From DATGUP01 sp035301265 (GTDB lineage Bacteria > Bacillota > Bacilli > Bacillales > Amphibacillaceae), in the NCBI GenBank assembly GCA_035301265.1, contig DATGUP010000007.1, positions 1-64,000 of the forward strand: a stretch of 64,000 bases of DNA, written 5' to 3'. Position numbers and translations under genes: made by a program. Position 1 is the stretch's first letter; each line of letters begins with the position of its first letter. This document shows positions 36,063 through 45,393 of this stretch, piece after piece. The notes under the pieces were generated by a model. The model was not told the DNA's origin and did not search any database. It saw only the letters and a program-made list of their open reading frames with translations.

Positions 36063-36148
36063 ATTGAGTGAAAACCGGTGCAACTGATTGCTCACTCCGC
36101 AAAAAATCAATTGCTTCTACCATTATAGCATGGCAAGAGCAATCGAGA

Positions 36149-37339
36149 TTAGTCAATTATTTTTACTTTTACTTGTTGCCACCCGTAGCGGTTGGCATCC
36201 GATTGCGAAGGGACGTGTACATCGATGCGGTTGCCGCTGATCGCGCCGCCTGTATCACCAGCTACAGCTTCACCATAACCTTCCACCCATACCTTCGAAC
36301 CGAGCGGAATAACACTCGGATCGACCGCCACCACTTTCCGGTTTGGATTATCCTGCAAGTTAATACCTGTTGCCGTCTGACCGGAACAGCCACCACAGTT
36401 CGCTGTATATGCTGTTGCAGTCATCGTCCATTCTTTTTTGTCGGATTCACTATCGGCGCGGTTCGTTGCCTTTTGTTCTGCTTCGTTAGTCCCAATAGCA
36501 ATAGTACGGTTTTGGCGTTCTTCCGTTACTTCCTCGTCGACGAGTTCGCGATCAACTTCTTCACCGTTTTCCGTTGTGATTTCATACGTTAAGACAACGA
36601 TTCCTTCCCGACCTTGCTCAATCACTTTTTCCTCCCCCTTTGCGAGAGTCTCGTCATATTGTTTCTCCGTTTCAAACGGGATAGCTTCTTCCACTTGCTC
36701 GATCGTTTTTTCTACGCGGACAATGTCAATATCCGTATCCTCGGTCACTTCTTGATCTCTAGCGGGCTTTGTTTTATCCAATTTGTCCAATTTAATATCG
36801 TGGGCATTGAGCACATCTTCAACAGAACCGCCTGTCGTCCAAACATCCGTTTTGTCATCGTCATCTTTGATCGTGATCTGAAAAGCCTTATGGATATCTA
36901 GTTGCAAGCCATCGGTTATTTTTTCATCAGCCTTATGTGAAACATCGTCGTGTTTAGAAAGTGCAAGGTTTTCGTCTTGCAAAAATTCACCGATCGTACG
37001 TTTTGTCGTGTAATATGTTTTTTTTGCATCATCTATATTGACAATCACTTTGTTAGCGGTTTTATAGGTAATATTCATGCCCGCCTCGATCGGTGTGTCT
37101 AAATCCGGAGAAAGCTCATCGTGCTTCCCAACAGCGATGCCTATCTCATCGAGCAATTCTTCGACTGTATGAGCATGAGTTTGTACCGTTTCCTCTTTAC
37201 CATTAGCAGCGACAACCACTTCCACTTTGCGCACCTGATTGGTGACAAAACTTGCAAAAACAAGCAAGCCCGCGCCTCCTAGACATATAATAATCATCTT
37301 CATATGCGAGACCGGCAACAGCTTGGCAAGAAATTGCAT
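36149..37339 (-). CDS. yabE: cell wall protein with DUF348, G5 and 3D domains (YabE)
   Basis: Resembles resuscitation-factor-like wall hydrolases. One N-terminal membrane segment (residues 14-34), three DUF348 repeats (about 40-215), a G5 domain (about 215-290) and a C-terminal 3D domain (310-396) with TATAYTANCGGCSG and GDTGGAISGNRIDVH, which holds the three Asp residues of a lytic transglycosylase-like double-psi barrel. 396 residues. B. subtilis YabE is thought to be a wall autolysin. Confidence 0.93.
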   Translation of the reverse strand: MQFLAKLLPVSHMKMIIICLGGAGLLVFASFVTNQVRKVEVVVAANGKEETVQTHAHTVEELLDEIGIAVGKHDELSPDLDTPIEAGMNITYKTANKVIVNIDDAKKTYYTTKRTIGEFLQDENLALSKHDDVSHKADEKITDGLQLDIHKAFQITIKDDDDKTDVWTTGGSVEDVLNAHDIKLDKLDKTKPARDQEVTEDTDIDIVRVEKTIEQVEEAIPFETEKQYDETLAKGEEKVIEQGREGIVVLTYEITTENGEEVDRELVDEEVTEERQNRTIAIGTNEAEQKATNRADSESDKKEWTMTATAYTANCGGCSGQTATGINLQDNPNRKVVAVDPSVIPLGSKVWVEGYGEAVAGDTGGAISGNRIDVHVPSQSDANRYGWQQVKVKIID

Positions 37340-37624
37340 GGTTGATGCCTCCTTGAATCGTTTCCGATTATAGAGACATATATATGCTGAAATCCGAGCG
37401 ATTACGGTTACGTTTGGTTTACAGTTCGATTACAAACAATCAATGCTTAGCACTCCTGTTTTGTGTTCACACTGTGCACAATTCAGTTCGATGAACATAA
37501 ATATCTCTAGGCACAACCGATTACACTAAACCTCCATTTATAAAAACACTTTAACTGACTTTCATTCATTGGACAGTCGCATCTTTTTCAAGGTGTTTAT
37601 GCTATCTTCCAAAATAGCTTACAC
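37340..37624. other. intergenic region upstream of yabE
   Basis: About 285 bases without a gene. A TATAAT on the minus strand (37367-37372) may be the yabE -10, though no good -35 accompanies it. The 9-mer CAGTTCGAT occurs twice, about 60 bases apart. Nothing else is clear. Confidence 0.4.
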
Positions 37625-37662
37625 ATAAAAAACGGGGTGCCGTTTGTATAACGGTTCACCCC
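37625..37662 (-). terminator. terminator after tatD
   Basis: GGGGTG-CCGT pairs with ACGG-CACCCC; the minus strand continues GTTTTTTA. Confidence 0.9.
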
Positions 37663-37698
37663 CTTCGTTATGTTCACAAGTTGTTGTATTCAAATCCT

Positions 37699-38469
37699 TT
37701 ATTTATCTAGTGCAAATACCGAAAATGCATTCTTCGTCGTTGTTTGGCTGACTTCTTCTAACGACATCCCTCTTAGTTCGGCGATTTTTTCGGCAACAAG
37801 CTTAACATATGCTGGTTCATTCCGTTTGCCGCGGTTCGGGTGCGGCGCTAAAAACGGAGCATCGGTTTCCACAAGCAGCCGATCAAGCGGTACCTGAGAC
37901 GCCACTTCTTTCGGCAACGGAGCATTTTTAAACGTGACCGGGCCGCCGAGTGAAATGTAAAAATTCATATCCAGACAAGCTTGTACATAATCAACTGAAT
38001 CGTTATAGCAATGCATAATACCGCCAACGTCATTTGCCTGTTCTTCTTGCAGTATGGTAATGATATCTTCGGTCGCTTCCCTGTTATGAATAATGATCGG
38101 CATGTTCACTCGTTTAGCGAGTTGGATTTGCTTCCGGAAAATATCCTTTTGCACCGCTTTCGGGGATTTATCCCAATGGTAGTCGAGCCCCATTTCACCG
38201 ATCGCGACCACTTTCGGGTGGTCGGAGAGCTCCTCGATCCATTTTAAATCATCTGCCGTCATATCGATGGCATCGACCGGGTGCCAGCCTATTGCCGCAT
38301 AAATTGTATCGTATTGTTCGGCAATTTCCATTGCAAGCGGAATCGTTTCCCGATCAAAACCAACAACGGTCATGTATTGGACACCCGCATCGAAGGCACG
38401 CTGGATGACCTCATCGCGATCTTTTGAAAATTGTCTAGCATTGAGATGGACGTGAGTATCAAAAAGCAT
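37699..38469 (-). CDS. tatD: TatD-family metal-dependent DNase
   Basis: TIM-barrel hydrolase (YabD) related to 3'-5' DNases and deacylases. Metal ligands are visible in FDTHVHLNARQF, IGEMGLDYHW, IIHNREA, GIMHCYND and VETDAPFLAP. 256 residues. It lies downstream of metG, a widely conserved pair. Confidence 0.95.
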   Translation of the reverse strand: MLFDTHVHLNARQFSKDRDEVIQRAFDAGVQYMTVVGFDRETIPLAMEIAEQYDTIYAAIGWHPVDAIDMTADDLKWIEELSDHPKVVAIGEMGLDYHWDKSPKAVQKDIFRKQIQLAKRVNMPIIIHNREATEDIITILQEEQANDVGGIMHCYNDSVDYVQACLDMNFYISLGGPVTFKNAPLPKEVASQVPLDRLLVETDAPFLAPHPNRGKRNEPAYVKLVAEKIAELRGMSLEEVSQTTTKNAFSVFALDK

Positions 38470-38525
38470 TCAATCCCTCCTAACAAAACTTGCATCCGTT
38501 CATCATGTTCTAAACAATGAATAGG

Positions 38526-38553
38526 CCATCGTCCCCCCTTAGAGGAGATGGCC
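38526..38553. other. hairpin between metG and tatD
   Basis: GGCCATC and GATGGCC flank a 14-base loop. A TTTT run lies on the plus side only, so its effect on metG-tatD transcription is unclear. Confidence 0.45.
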
Positions 38554-38565
38554 TTTTGCAAAATG

Positions 38566-40524
38566 TTATTTGACAACCGATCCGTTTGGTAACGACTCTT
38601 CCACAGTTGATAAAACAAGCTTTCCATCCGCATCCTCACCGCAGAGAATCATTCCTTCTGACTTCTCACCGCGCAGTTTGACCGGTTTTAAATTCGTCAC
38701 ACAAATGACCTTTTTACCGACAAGCTCCTCTGGTTTGTAATATTCGGCAATGCCAGAGACAACTTGACGTTTATCTATCCCGACATCGAGCTGCAGTTTT
38801 AACAGTTTATCTGCATTTTTCATTTTTTCTGCTTTTAGCACCTCGGCAACACGCATATCAAGCTTCATAAACGCATCAAAGGCGATTTCCTCTTTTTGTT
38901 CCGGAACGTTTTCTTGCGTCTGTTTCATTTCCGGTTCTGGCTTTTGCATCATCGCTTTGATCGCTTCGACTTCTTTATCAATATCGAGCCGCGGGAAAAT
39001 AGGTTTACCTCTTTGCACACGAGTACCAGCTTCGATCATGCCATTTTCGCGTACACTGTCCCATGTTTTCAGCGCATCGTCGTCAATGCCAAGCTGACGG
39101 AAAATCTCTACCGGAGACTCCGTCAAAAACGGCTGCAACATAATGGCGATTTTTCGGAGGGATTCTGCAAGGTGCGCCATAACATTGCCGAGACGTTTTT
39201 TGTTTGCCTCATCTCGTGCTAAGACCCACGGTTCAGTTTCATCAATATATTTATTGCTGCGATTGATCAGTTGCCAAAGCGACGATAAAGCGCTGGAGAA
39301 CTGCATCTTTTCCATCGCTTCTTCTACGTTTGTAATCGTTTCTTCGGAAAATGCCTCAAGCGATTCATCAACGGTTGTTTCCGCCTGTTTGTATGCCGGG
39401 ATGGCACCGGCAAAATATTTATCAATCATCGCCACCGTCCGATTCAAGAGATTACCAAGATCATTCGCCAAATCGTAGTTCGTTCGTTCGACAAATCCTT
39501 CCGGTGTAAAGACACCGTCGTGTCCAAACGGCAACTCGCGCAGTAAATAATAACGCAAGGCATCGAGCCCGTAGCGATCAACGAGTTGAACCGGATCGAC
39601 GACATTTCCTTTCGATTTGGACATTTTTCCGTCCTTCATCAAAATCCAACCGTGGGAATATATTTTTTTCGGAAGTGGCAAATCAAGAGCCATCAGCATA
39701 ATCGGCCAGTAAATCGTATGGAAGCGGACAATTTCCTTGCTCATCAAATGGACATCCGCCGGCCAGTATTTCCTGAAGTTGCCGTCGTCGTCTGTCCCGT
39801 AGCCAAGAGCGGTGATGTAGTTCGTTAAAGCGTCGATCCAGACGTAGATGACGTGCTCAGGATTGCCGGGCACCTTGATGCCCCAGTCAAATGTCGTCCG
39901 GGAGACAGCCAGATCTTCCAATCCTGGCTTGAGAAAATTGTTTAACATTTCGTTTTTGCGGCTTTCCGGCTGGATAAACTCCGGGTGATCCTCATAATAT
40001 TGGATAAGCCTGTCGGCGTATTTGCTCATTTTGAAAAAGTACGATTTTTCCTTGACTCTTTCTACGTTGCCACCGCAGTCCGGACAGCGGCCATCATCAA
40101 GCTGCCGTTCGGTAAAGAATGACTCACAAGGTGTACAATACCAACCTTCATACTCATCAAGATAAATGTCGCCTTGCTCGCGCAGTCGGTCGAAGATTTG
40201 CGCAGCCACCTTTTTATGTCGTTCTTCGGTTGTACGGATAAAATCATCATTCGTTATCTTGAGTTTTTTCCATAATGCCTTGATGTTGCTAACTATTTCG
40301 TCAACATAGGCCTGGGGTTCCATTCCTTTTTCCGCCGCTTTGCGCTGAATCTTTTGACCGTGTTCGTCTGTTCCCGTTAAATAAAAAACATCATAGCCAC
40401 GCAGCCGCTTATATCGGGCCATCGCATCACCAGCCACCGTCGAATATGCATGACCAATGTGCAAATTGCCGCTCGGATAGTAGATCGGAGTCGTTATATA
40501 AAATGTTTTTTTCTCCTCTGACAT
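38566..40524 (-). CDS. metG: methionyl-tRNA synthetase
   Basis: Class I synthetase (metS in B. subtilis). HIGH motif appears as NLHIGHAYS, zinc knuckle as CTPC and CPDC, KMSKS as GKMSKSKGNVVDP, and a C-terminal tRNA-binding (EMAP-like) domain from about residue 550. About 652 residues. Start ATG at 40524 with GGAGG 7 bases upstream. No T-box leader is visible; it has a plain promoter. Confidence 0.98.
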   Translation of the reverse strand: MSEEKKTFYITTPIYYPSGNLHIGHAYSTVAGDAMARYKRLRGYDVFYLTGTDEHGQKIQRKAAEKGMEPQAYVDEIVSNIKALWKKLKITNDDFIRTTEERHKKVAAQIFDRLREQGDIYLDEYEGWYCTPCESFFTERQLDDGRCPDCGGNVERVKEKSYFFKMSKYADRLIQYYEDHPEFIQPESRKNEMLNNFLKPGLEDLAVSRTTFDWGIKVPGNPEHVIYVWIDALTNYITALGYGTDDDGNFRKYWPADVHLMSKEIVRFHTIYWPIMLMALDLPLPKKIYSHGWILMKDGKMSKSKGNVVDPVQLVDRYGLDALRYYLLRELPFGHDGVFTPEGFVERTNYDLANDLGNLLNRTVAMIDKYFAGAIPAYKQAETTVDESLEAFSEETITNVEEAMEKMQFSSALSSLWQLINRSNKYIDETEPWVLARDEANKKRLGNVMAHLAESLRKIAIMLQPFLTESPVEIFRQLGIDDDALKTWDSVRENGMIEAGTRVQRGKPIFPRLDIDKEVEAIKAMMQKPEPEMKQTQENVPEQKEEIAFDAFMKLDMRVAEVLKAEKMKNADKLLKLQLDVGIDKRQVVSGIAEYYKPEELVGKKVICVTNLKPVKLRGEKSEGMILCGEDADGKLVLSTVEESLPNGSVVK

Positions 40525-40591
40525 CACGATACCTCCTTAAATACGCTTGAAAGCAAAAAAGCATGCCGCATCTATAAAGAAAACTATTTCC

Positions 40592-40620
40592 ATTGTAGCG
40601 ATTTTCATAGTATTTGCCAA
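40592..40620 (-). promoter_or_regulatory. promoter of metG
   Basis: TTGGCA (40615-40620), 17 bases, TACAAT (40592-40597) on the minus strand. The roughly 60-base leader is too short for a T-box. The rest of the metG-abrB gap holds the divergent abrB promoter. Confidence 0.78.
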
Positions 40621-40731
40621 GAATCTTCGCTATGTTCCACTATTCGATACATGTCACCATTATCGGCACGCGTTGGACCGTTTTATACCCCTCGCTCTTG
40701 CAGGGAAAAATTATCATTTTTTTAAATATTA

Positions 40732-40789
40732 TTGACAAAACTGGAAATAGCTGGTACTATGTTCCTAATAAATGTCGATTCATGTAGAA
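40732..40789 (+). promoter_or_regulatory. abrB promoter with Spo0A boxes downstream
   Basis: TTGACA (40732-40737), 17 bases, TACTAT (40755-40760) with a TG extension. Just after the predicted start are two tandem sites resembling the 0A box TTTGTCRAA: AATGTCGAT (40771-40779, core TGTCGA exact) and CATGTAGAA (40781-40789). The position fits Spo0A repression of abrB as known in B. subtilis. Confidence 0.75.
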
Positions 40790-40832
40790 ACAGACAGGAT
40801 ACATCATATATGAGAGGAGAGAATAGGGTAAA

Positions 40833-41117
40833 ATGAAATCCACCGGCATTATAAGAAAGGTTGATGAACTGGGTCGTGTCGTCATACCGATTGAATTGCG
40901 TCGCTCTCTCGGCATCCGTATCAAAGATGCCATGGAGATTTATGTGGATAATGACAAAATCGTTCTAAAAAAATATGAACCGAACATGGCCTGCCAAATT
41001 ACCGGCGATATATCCGAAGACAACCAATCGTTTGCTAATGGAAAATTTACTCTTAGCAAAGAAGGAGCCAAAATACTTGTAGAAGAAATTCAAAGCAAGT
41101 TCGACTTAAAAGATTGA
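40833..41117 (+). CDS. abrB: transition-state regulator AbrB
   Basis: Represses stationary-phase, biofilm and antibiotic genes during growth. Residues 1-50 form the swapped-hairpin DNA-binding domain (STGIIRKVDELGRVVIPIELRR); the C-terminal half is a multimerisation domain. 94 residues, as in the family. It is the only plus-strand protein gene in the 48 kb left of the island. Confidence 0.97.
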   Translation: MKSTGIIRKVDELGRVVIPIELRRSLGIRIKDAMEIYVDNDKIVLKKYEPNMACQITGDISEDNQSFANGKFTLSKEGAKILVEEIQSKFDLKD

Positions 41118-41165
41118 CCTTGGGAAAATACCTCATGATGCGTTTTACCTTCTCTTGCTGCCGAT

Positions 41166-41213
41166 AAAGAGGGGAACGGGTCGTACAAGGCGTAACACCG
41201 GTTCCCTTTTCTA
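41166..41213. terminator. terminator after abrB
   Basis: GGGGAAC-GGT and ACC-GTTCCC arms form a long imperfect hairpin followed by TTTTCTAAT on the plus strand. It touches the end of the convergent rsmI gene and may serve both. Confidence 0.75.
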
Positions 41214-42077
41214 ATCAATATGAAAAGCTTGATAAACATCGCGCTTAGATACTTGTCGGTCACGCGCTGTTTTTTTTATGGCTTCTTTACTGGACAGGCG
41301 CTCGCGTTCTATATACTGAATAACATGTTCCTTGATGGAAAGATCACGCCACCAATCATCTGTCTCCATTGGTTCGCTGCTACCTTCCACAATGAGACAA
41401 AACTCACCCTTAAGCTCGTTTTGCAAAATCCAAGTCTCCAGCTCTTCAACCGTTCCGCGAACATACTCTTCAAACCGCTTTGTCAATTCTCTAGCAATGC
41501 TTGCTTGGCGATTGCCTAACTCGGCTTTAATCGCAGATACCGTCTCCTTTATTCGGTAGGGTGATTCGTAAAAAACAAGAGTTGCTTGCAATGGTTTGAG
41601 CCGTTTTAGTTCCTGATTGCGCTCTTTTTTCTTCCGCGGTAAAAAACCGTAGAATAGAAATTCGTCCGTAGACAAACCCGAACCGATGAGAGCGCACAAC
41701 GCCGCGTTAGCACCAGGAAGGGCTATGACTTTAATATTGGCACGAATAGCCGCTTGAATGATATCGCCACCCGGATCAGAAATCGCGGGCATACCGGCAT
41801 CACTGACAATGGCAATCGACTCACCCTGTTTGAGTCTTTCGAGCAGTTCGGTTTGTCGCGACCATTTGTTATGTTCATGATAACTCACCATCGGTGTATG
41901 GATATTAAAGTGGTTGAGTAACTTTTTCGTATTCCGCGTATCTTCGGCTGCAATAACCGATACATCCGCCAATGTTTTCAACGCTCGATATGTGATGTCT
42001 TCCATATTGCCGATCGGTGTCGGAACGATATAAAGGATTCCCTTGCCATCATCAGTATAACTTTTTTGTATATTCAT
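41211..42077 (-). CDS. rsmI: 16S rRNA 2'-O-ribose C1402 methyltransferase
   Basis: SAM-dependent tetrapyrrole-methylase-fold enzyme (YabC/YraL). LYIVPTPIGNMEDIT, AAEDTRNTKKLL, SDAGMPAISDPG and PGANAALCALIGSGL are clear. The start at 42077 (MNIQKSY) is near GGTGG; the open frame extends further into yazA. It overlaps yazA by 4 bases. Confidence 0.96.
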   Translation of the reverse strand: MNIQKSYTDDGKGILYIVPTPIGNMEDITYRALKTLADVSVIAAEDTRNTKKLLNHFNIHTPMVSYHEHNKWSRQTELLERLKQGESIAIVSDAGMPAISDPGGDIIQAAIRANIKVIALPGANAALCALIGSGLSTDEFLFYGFLPRKKKERNQELKRLKPLQATLVFYESPYRIKETVSAIKAELGNRQASIARELTKRFEEYVRGTVEELETWILQNELKGEFCLIVEGSSEPMETDDWWRDLSIKEHVIQYIERERLSSKEAIKKTARDRQVSKRDVYQAFHID

Positions 42078-42343
42078 CCTTCCACCCTGCTTTCTGTCTC
42101 CCGAATGAGTTTCCACTTTTGCTTACGTGTGAGTCGCTTGATTTCATATTCTCTCTGCATTGCTTCCGTCTTAGTCGCAAAACGTTCTGTAAATACAACG
42201 ATAAACGGGCCGCGCCCCCTTGTATATTTAGCCCCTTTTCCCGATGCATGCATCTTCAAGCGATGGTCAAGATCGGTTGTGTACCCGGTATAAAGCGTAC
42301 CATCTCCGCACTGGAGAATATAGACGAGATGATTAGCAACCAT
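42074..42343 (-). CDS. yazA: GIY-YIG endonuclease-domain protein (YazA)
   Basis: UvrC-type GIY-YIG domain: VYILQCGDGTLYTGYT with the tyrosines, and HASGKGAKYTRGRGPF. Function in Firmicutes is unknown. The start at 42343 has GAGG 9 bases upstream and overlaps the end of trmN6; 89 residues. Confidence 0.92.
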   Translation of the reverse strand: MVANHLVYILQCGDGTLYTGYTTDLDHRLKMHASGKGAKYTRGRGPFIVVFTERFATKTEAMQREYEIKRLTRKQKWKLIRETESRVEG

Positions 42344-43076
42344 AAATAATAGCCTCGGCTTCCTTAGTATACGTGTTATCATCATTGTAAATATACAGTG
42401 GTGACAGCAGTTTCATATCCGGTTTTCCGTCTCGTATTGCTTCTATTAACAGCATATTCGCCTCGCGTCCTTTTTTTGGATAAACAAATTGCAGTCGTTT
42501 CGGCTCCAGATTGTAGGTACGGAACAGAGTGAGGATGTCCACCAACCGACCTGGTCGGTGTACCATAGCAACTTTTCCTCCAGGCCGTACGTGCAACTTA
42601 CATGCTTTCACAACATCTTCTAATGTACAGTAAACCTCATGCCTTGCAATCGTCAAAAATTCATTTTCGTTATGTTCAGTTTTAGCTGGTGTGGGAAAAT
42701 ACGGAGGGTTGCATGTTACCACATCAAACGTCCCTTGACCGAGTTTATGCTGCATCGTCCGTAGATCCCCTTCTAAAATCGTCAATTGATCGGTTAAACG
42801 ATTCATTTCGACGTTTCGTCTAGCCATATCCACAAGCCGCGCTTGAATCTCCACGCCGGTGATCTTCGCTTGTGATCGCTTCGATAAAAGCAGCGGGATT
42901 ATCCCATTTCCTGTACCTAAATCGAGAATGGTTCCTCTCTTAATCGGTATATGGACAAAATAGGCAAGCAAGACCGCATCAAGCGAAAAGGCAAAAGCTG
43001 TCGGACTCTGGATAATTTTCATGTTTTTATCTGCCAGAACAAAATCAAGTCGCTCATCATCATAAAGCTGTACCAT
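42333..43076 (-). CDS. trmN6: tRNA(Val) N6-adenine methyltransferase TrmN6-like (YabB)
   Basis: Class I SAM methyltransferase. DLGTGNGIIPLLLS binds SAM; NPPYF is the N6-adenine catalytic motif. 247 residues. The B. subtilis orthologue methylates A37 of tRNA-Val (family knowledge). Confidence 0.93.
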   Translation of the reverse strand: MVQLYDDERLDFVLADKNMKIIQSPTAFAFSLDAVLLAYFVHIPIKRGTILDLGTGNGIIPLLLSKRSQAKITGVEIQARLVDMARRNVEMNRLTDQLTILEGDLRTMQHKLGQGTFDVVTCNPPYFPTPAKTEHNENEFLTIARHEVYCTLEDVVKACKLHVRPGGKVAMVHRPGRLVDILTLFRTYNLEPKRLQFVYPKKGREANMLLIEAIRDGKPDMKLLSPLYIYNDDNTYTKEAEAIIYGC

Positions 43077-43096
43077 TGCAACAATTCCTTTCCTCG

Positions 43097-43133
43097 TGTA
43101 TAAGAAAACTGCCCCTTCGTTTGCGGGACAGCT
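43097..43133 (-). terminator. terminator-like hairpin between yabA and trmN6
   Basis: CTGTCCC pairs with GGGGCAG (one mismatch), followed on the minus strand by TTTTCTTAT. Confidence 0.5.
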
Positions 43134-43183
43134 GCTATGCTTACTGACTTAATTTCCTTGTCCAAAACTCGGCGATGAGGCGC

Positions 43184-43525
43184 TTAATTTTTATTCAAAA
43201 ACTCGAGACAAAACAAGCAATCTTTATCCTGTCTAGGACTGCCAAAGTGCACATTGCAAATATGAAACCCTTCTTCATAAAGCCGTGCTAAATTATCATA
43301 ACCTTCACCCGGTATTTCCGTAAAGCCTTTTTCCATATCCCGGTCCGCTTTTTTCTCTTCGCTATCATCGAGACGTTTGCGTAAATAATGATTTTCCATA
43401 GCTAGACGATTATTTTCCTCAAGCACGTCGCCTAACTTTCGTTTTAAATCGCCTAGCTGTTCATACAATTCGCCGATTTGTGTTTCCATATCGGTGACTT
43501 GATCGAAAATTTGTCTTTTTTTCAC
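43184..43525 (-). CDS. yabA: replication initiation control protein YabA
   Basis: Limits DnaA activity by bridging DnaA and DnaN. N-terminal coiled coil (residues 1-60, leucine-rich), flexible linker, and a zinc-binding C-terminus HICNVHFGSP...CLFC. The start is the GTG at 43525 with GGGGTGA upstream, giving 113 residues. Confidence 0.95.
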   Translation of the reverse strand: MKKRQIFDQVTDMETQIGELYEQLGDLKRKLGDVLEENNRLAMENHYLRKRLDDSEEKKADRDMEKGFTEIPGEGYDNLARLYEEGFHICNVHFGSPRQDKDCLFCLEFLNKN

Positions 43526-43538
43526 GCTTTTCACCCCA

Positions 43539-44366
43539 CTACTTTGTGGATTGCGCTGTTATAATGCCTTCTTCGATAAGTTCGTCTACGGTATACTCGA
43601 TGACGCGTTTATTATCATTGATTTCAATTTGAATCAATTTATCTAAAATATTTAAACCGACAACTTCTCCTTGACCGTAAGGCGTTGTGATCGACTCGCC
43701 GATGTCTGGCATGTCGCGTTTAGCTTCTTCGTATTGATCGTTCTCATACTTCAGACAACACATGAGGCGCCCGCAAAGCCCAGAAATCTTCGTTGGATTT
43801 AAAGATAAATTTTGATCTTTCGCCATTTTAATCGATACCGGTTCAAAATCACCTAAAAACGTTGAACAACAAAGCATGCGACCGCACGGACCGATCCCGC
43901 CGAGCATTTTTGCTTCGTCCCGCACCCCGATTTGCCGCAACTCGATGCGTGTTTTGAACTCAGCCGCCAGATCTTTGACTAATTCGCGGAAATCAACACG
44001 ACCATCCGCTGTGAAATAAAATATCACTTTATTGCGATCAAATGTATACTCTACATCGACCAATTTCATACCCAATCCGTGCTGTTTAATTTTTTCAGCT
44101 CCGATTTTATAAGCTTTTTCCGCATGCTTTTTGTTTTCTATAACCGTTTGTTTATCCTTGTCATCAGCAATCCGAATCACTTTTTTGAGCGGCAAAACGA
44201 CATCTTCTTCATCGACATGCCGATTTGTGATAACCGCTTTTCCAAATTCAATACCTCTTAATGTCTCAACAATGACATAATCATCGGCTTTGATCCGGTG
44301 ATTTCCCGGGTCAAAATAATATATTTTACCCGCTTTTTTAAAACGGACACCAATGACTTCTATCAA
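43539..44366 (-). CDS. ricT: PSP1-domain regulator RicT (YaaT)
   Basis: Part of the RicA-RicF-RicT complex that speeds Spo0A phosphorelay, competence and biofilm development and modulates RNase Y. Two cysteine groups, CGRMLCC and CGRLMCC, are the family's Fe-S ligands. The PSP1 core begins near residue 60. 275 residues. Confidence 0.96.
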   Translation of the reverse strand: MIEVIGVRFKKAGKIYYFDPGNHRIKADDYVIVETLRGIEFGKAVITNRHVDEEDVVLPLKKVIRIADDKDKQTVIENKKHAEKAYKIGAEKIKQHGLGMKLVDVEYTFDRNKVIFYFTADGRVDFRELVKDLAAEFKTRIELRQIGVRDEAKMLGGIGPCGRMLCCSTFLGDFEPVSIKMAKDQNLSLNPTKISGLCGRLMCCLKYENDQYEEAKRDMPDIGESITTPYGQGEVVGLNILDKLIQIEINDNKRVIEYTVDELIEEGIITAQSTK

Positions 44367-44372
44367 TACGAA

Positions 44373-45368
44373 TCACCTCTGAATATGGTGTACCAATTGT
44401 TCCATCACCAATGCTGGCTGGACATGCTGCCTCAACTTTTGTTTAGCTTCTACAATCGCATGTAAAACAGCGATGATTTTTTGTTTTGAAAATGTGATTC
44501 GACCTTTTTCCAATCGTTCATCATCGGGGTCAAAAACGACAAGGAAAGCGAGAAGATCAATGTGATAGTAGAGCAAATCTTTAAATGCTAAAAGCAGTAT
44601 ATCCAAGCCTTGCTCCTGCTCATTTCGCTCTTTAAAATGCGGCATCCAGCGCTTATGAATAAACAAGTGGACATCGCTTGATTGATTAATAAATAGTTCC
44701 ATCAATTGTATCACTAACGTTTGCGACTCTGCAAACGATGGGTCGTCATGCATAGCTATGGCATCATCAACATTATTCGTCAATGCGCTCAATAAAATAG
44801 CCCGTCGTTCGGATATACCGGATTCCCTCAGTTGCTTTTGCAATGCTTTTGGATGGAGCGGCTTAAGATCAAGCATCTGACAACGCGATCGTATCGTCGG
44901 CAAAATCGCTTGGCTATTTTCAGTAAGCATTATCGCCGTCGTTTTTCGGTTCGGTTCTTCTAAAAATTTCAAAATCCGATTACCAGCGTTAGCTGTCAAC
45001 GTATCAGCAGCTTTGATGATGTATACTTTTTGCTCGGACTCCATACTTGAATACATAAATTCTTTCTGTAAATGTTCGATTTGTGCCGTTTTAATCGATT
45101 GCCCGTCTGGTTCAATCCAATGTACATCAGGATGATTATGCGATTCGATGCGCCTACACGCCCGACACGTATGACATGGCTCAACTTCGGTTATATTTTC
45201 ACAAAACAAGCTTTTAGCCAACAGACGGGCAATCGACTCTTTGCCTGTGCCGCGCTCCCCTCGAATGAGATACGCATGCGACATGCGGCCTCTTTTCAAA
45301 CTGTTTGTTAAAATTCTCGCCGCGAGCGGTTGAACCTCAGCAATCGCTTTCCACGTCTCCATACGCAT
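44373..45368 (-). CDS. holB: DNA polymerase III delta' subunit
   Basis: Clamp-loader ATPase-like subunit. Walker A-like GERGTGKES, zinc module CHTCRACRRIESHNHPD, IKAADTLTANAGNRILKFLEEP and sensor-like PTIRSRCQ. About 331 residues. Several ATGs lie near the start; 45368 has AAGGA upstream. Confidence 0.96.
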   Translation of the reverse strand: MRMETWKAIAEVQPLAARILTNSLKRGRMSHAYLIRGERGTGKESIARLLAKSLFCENITEVEPCHTCRACRRIESHNHPDVHWIEPDGQSIKTAQIEHLQKEFMYSSMESEQKVYIIKAADTLTANAGNRILKFLEEPNRKTTAIMLTENSQAILPTIRSRCQMLDLKPLHPKALQKQLRESGISERRAILLSALTNNVDDAIAMHDDPSFAESQTLVIQLMELFINQSSDVHLFIHKRWMPHFKERNEQEQGLDILLLAFKDLLYYHIDLLAFLVVFDPDDERLEKGRITFSKQKIIAVLHAIVEAKQKLRQHVQPALVMEQLVHHIQR

Positions 45369-45393
45369 TGCATCCTTCATACCTTCAATGAAT

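Noticed and set aside
40525..40832. T-box leader for metG
   Set aside because: No AGGGTGGNACCGCG-type element and the predicted leader is only about 60 bases.
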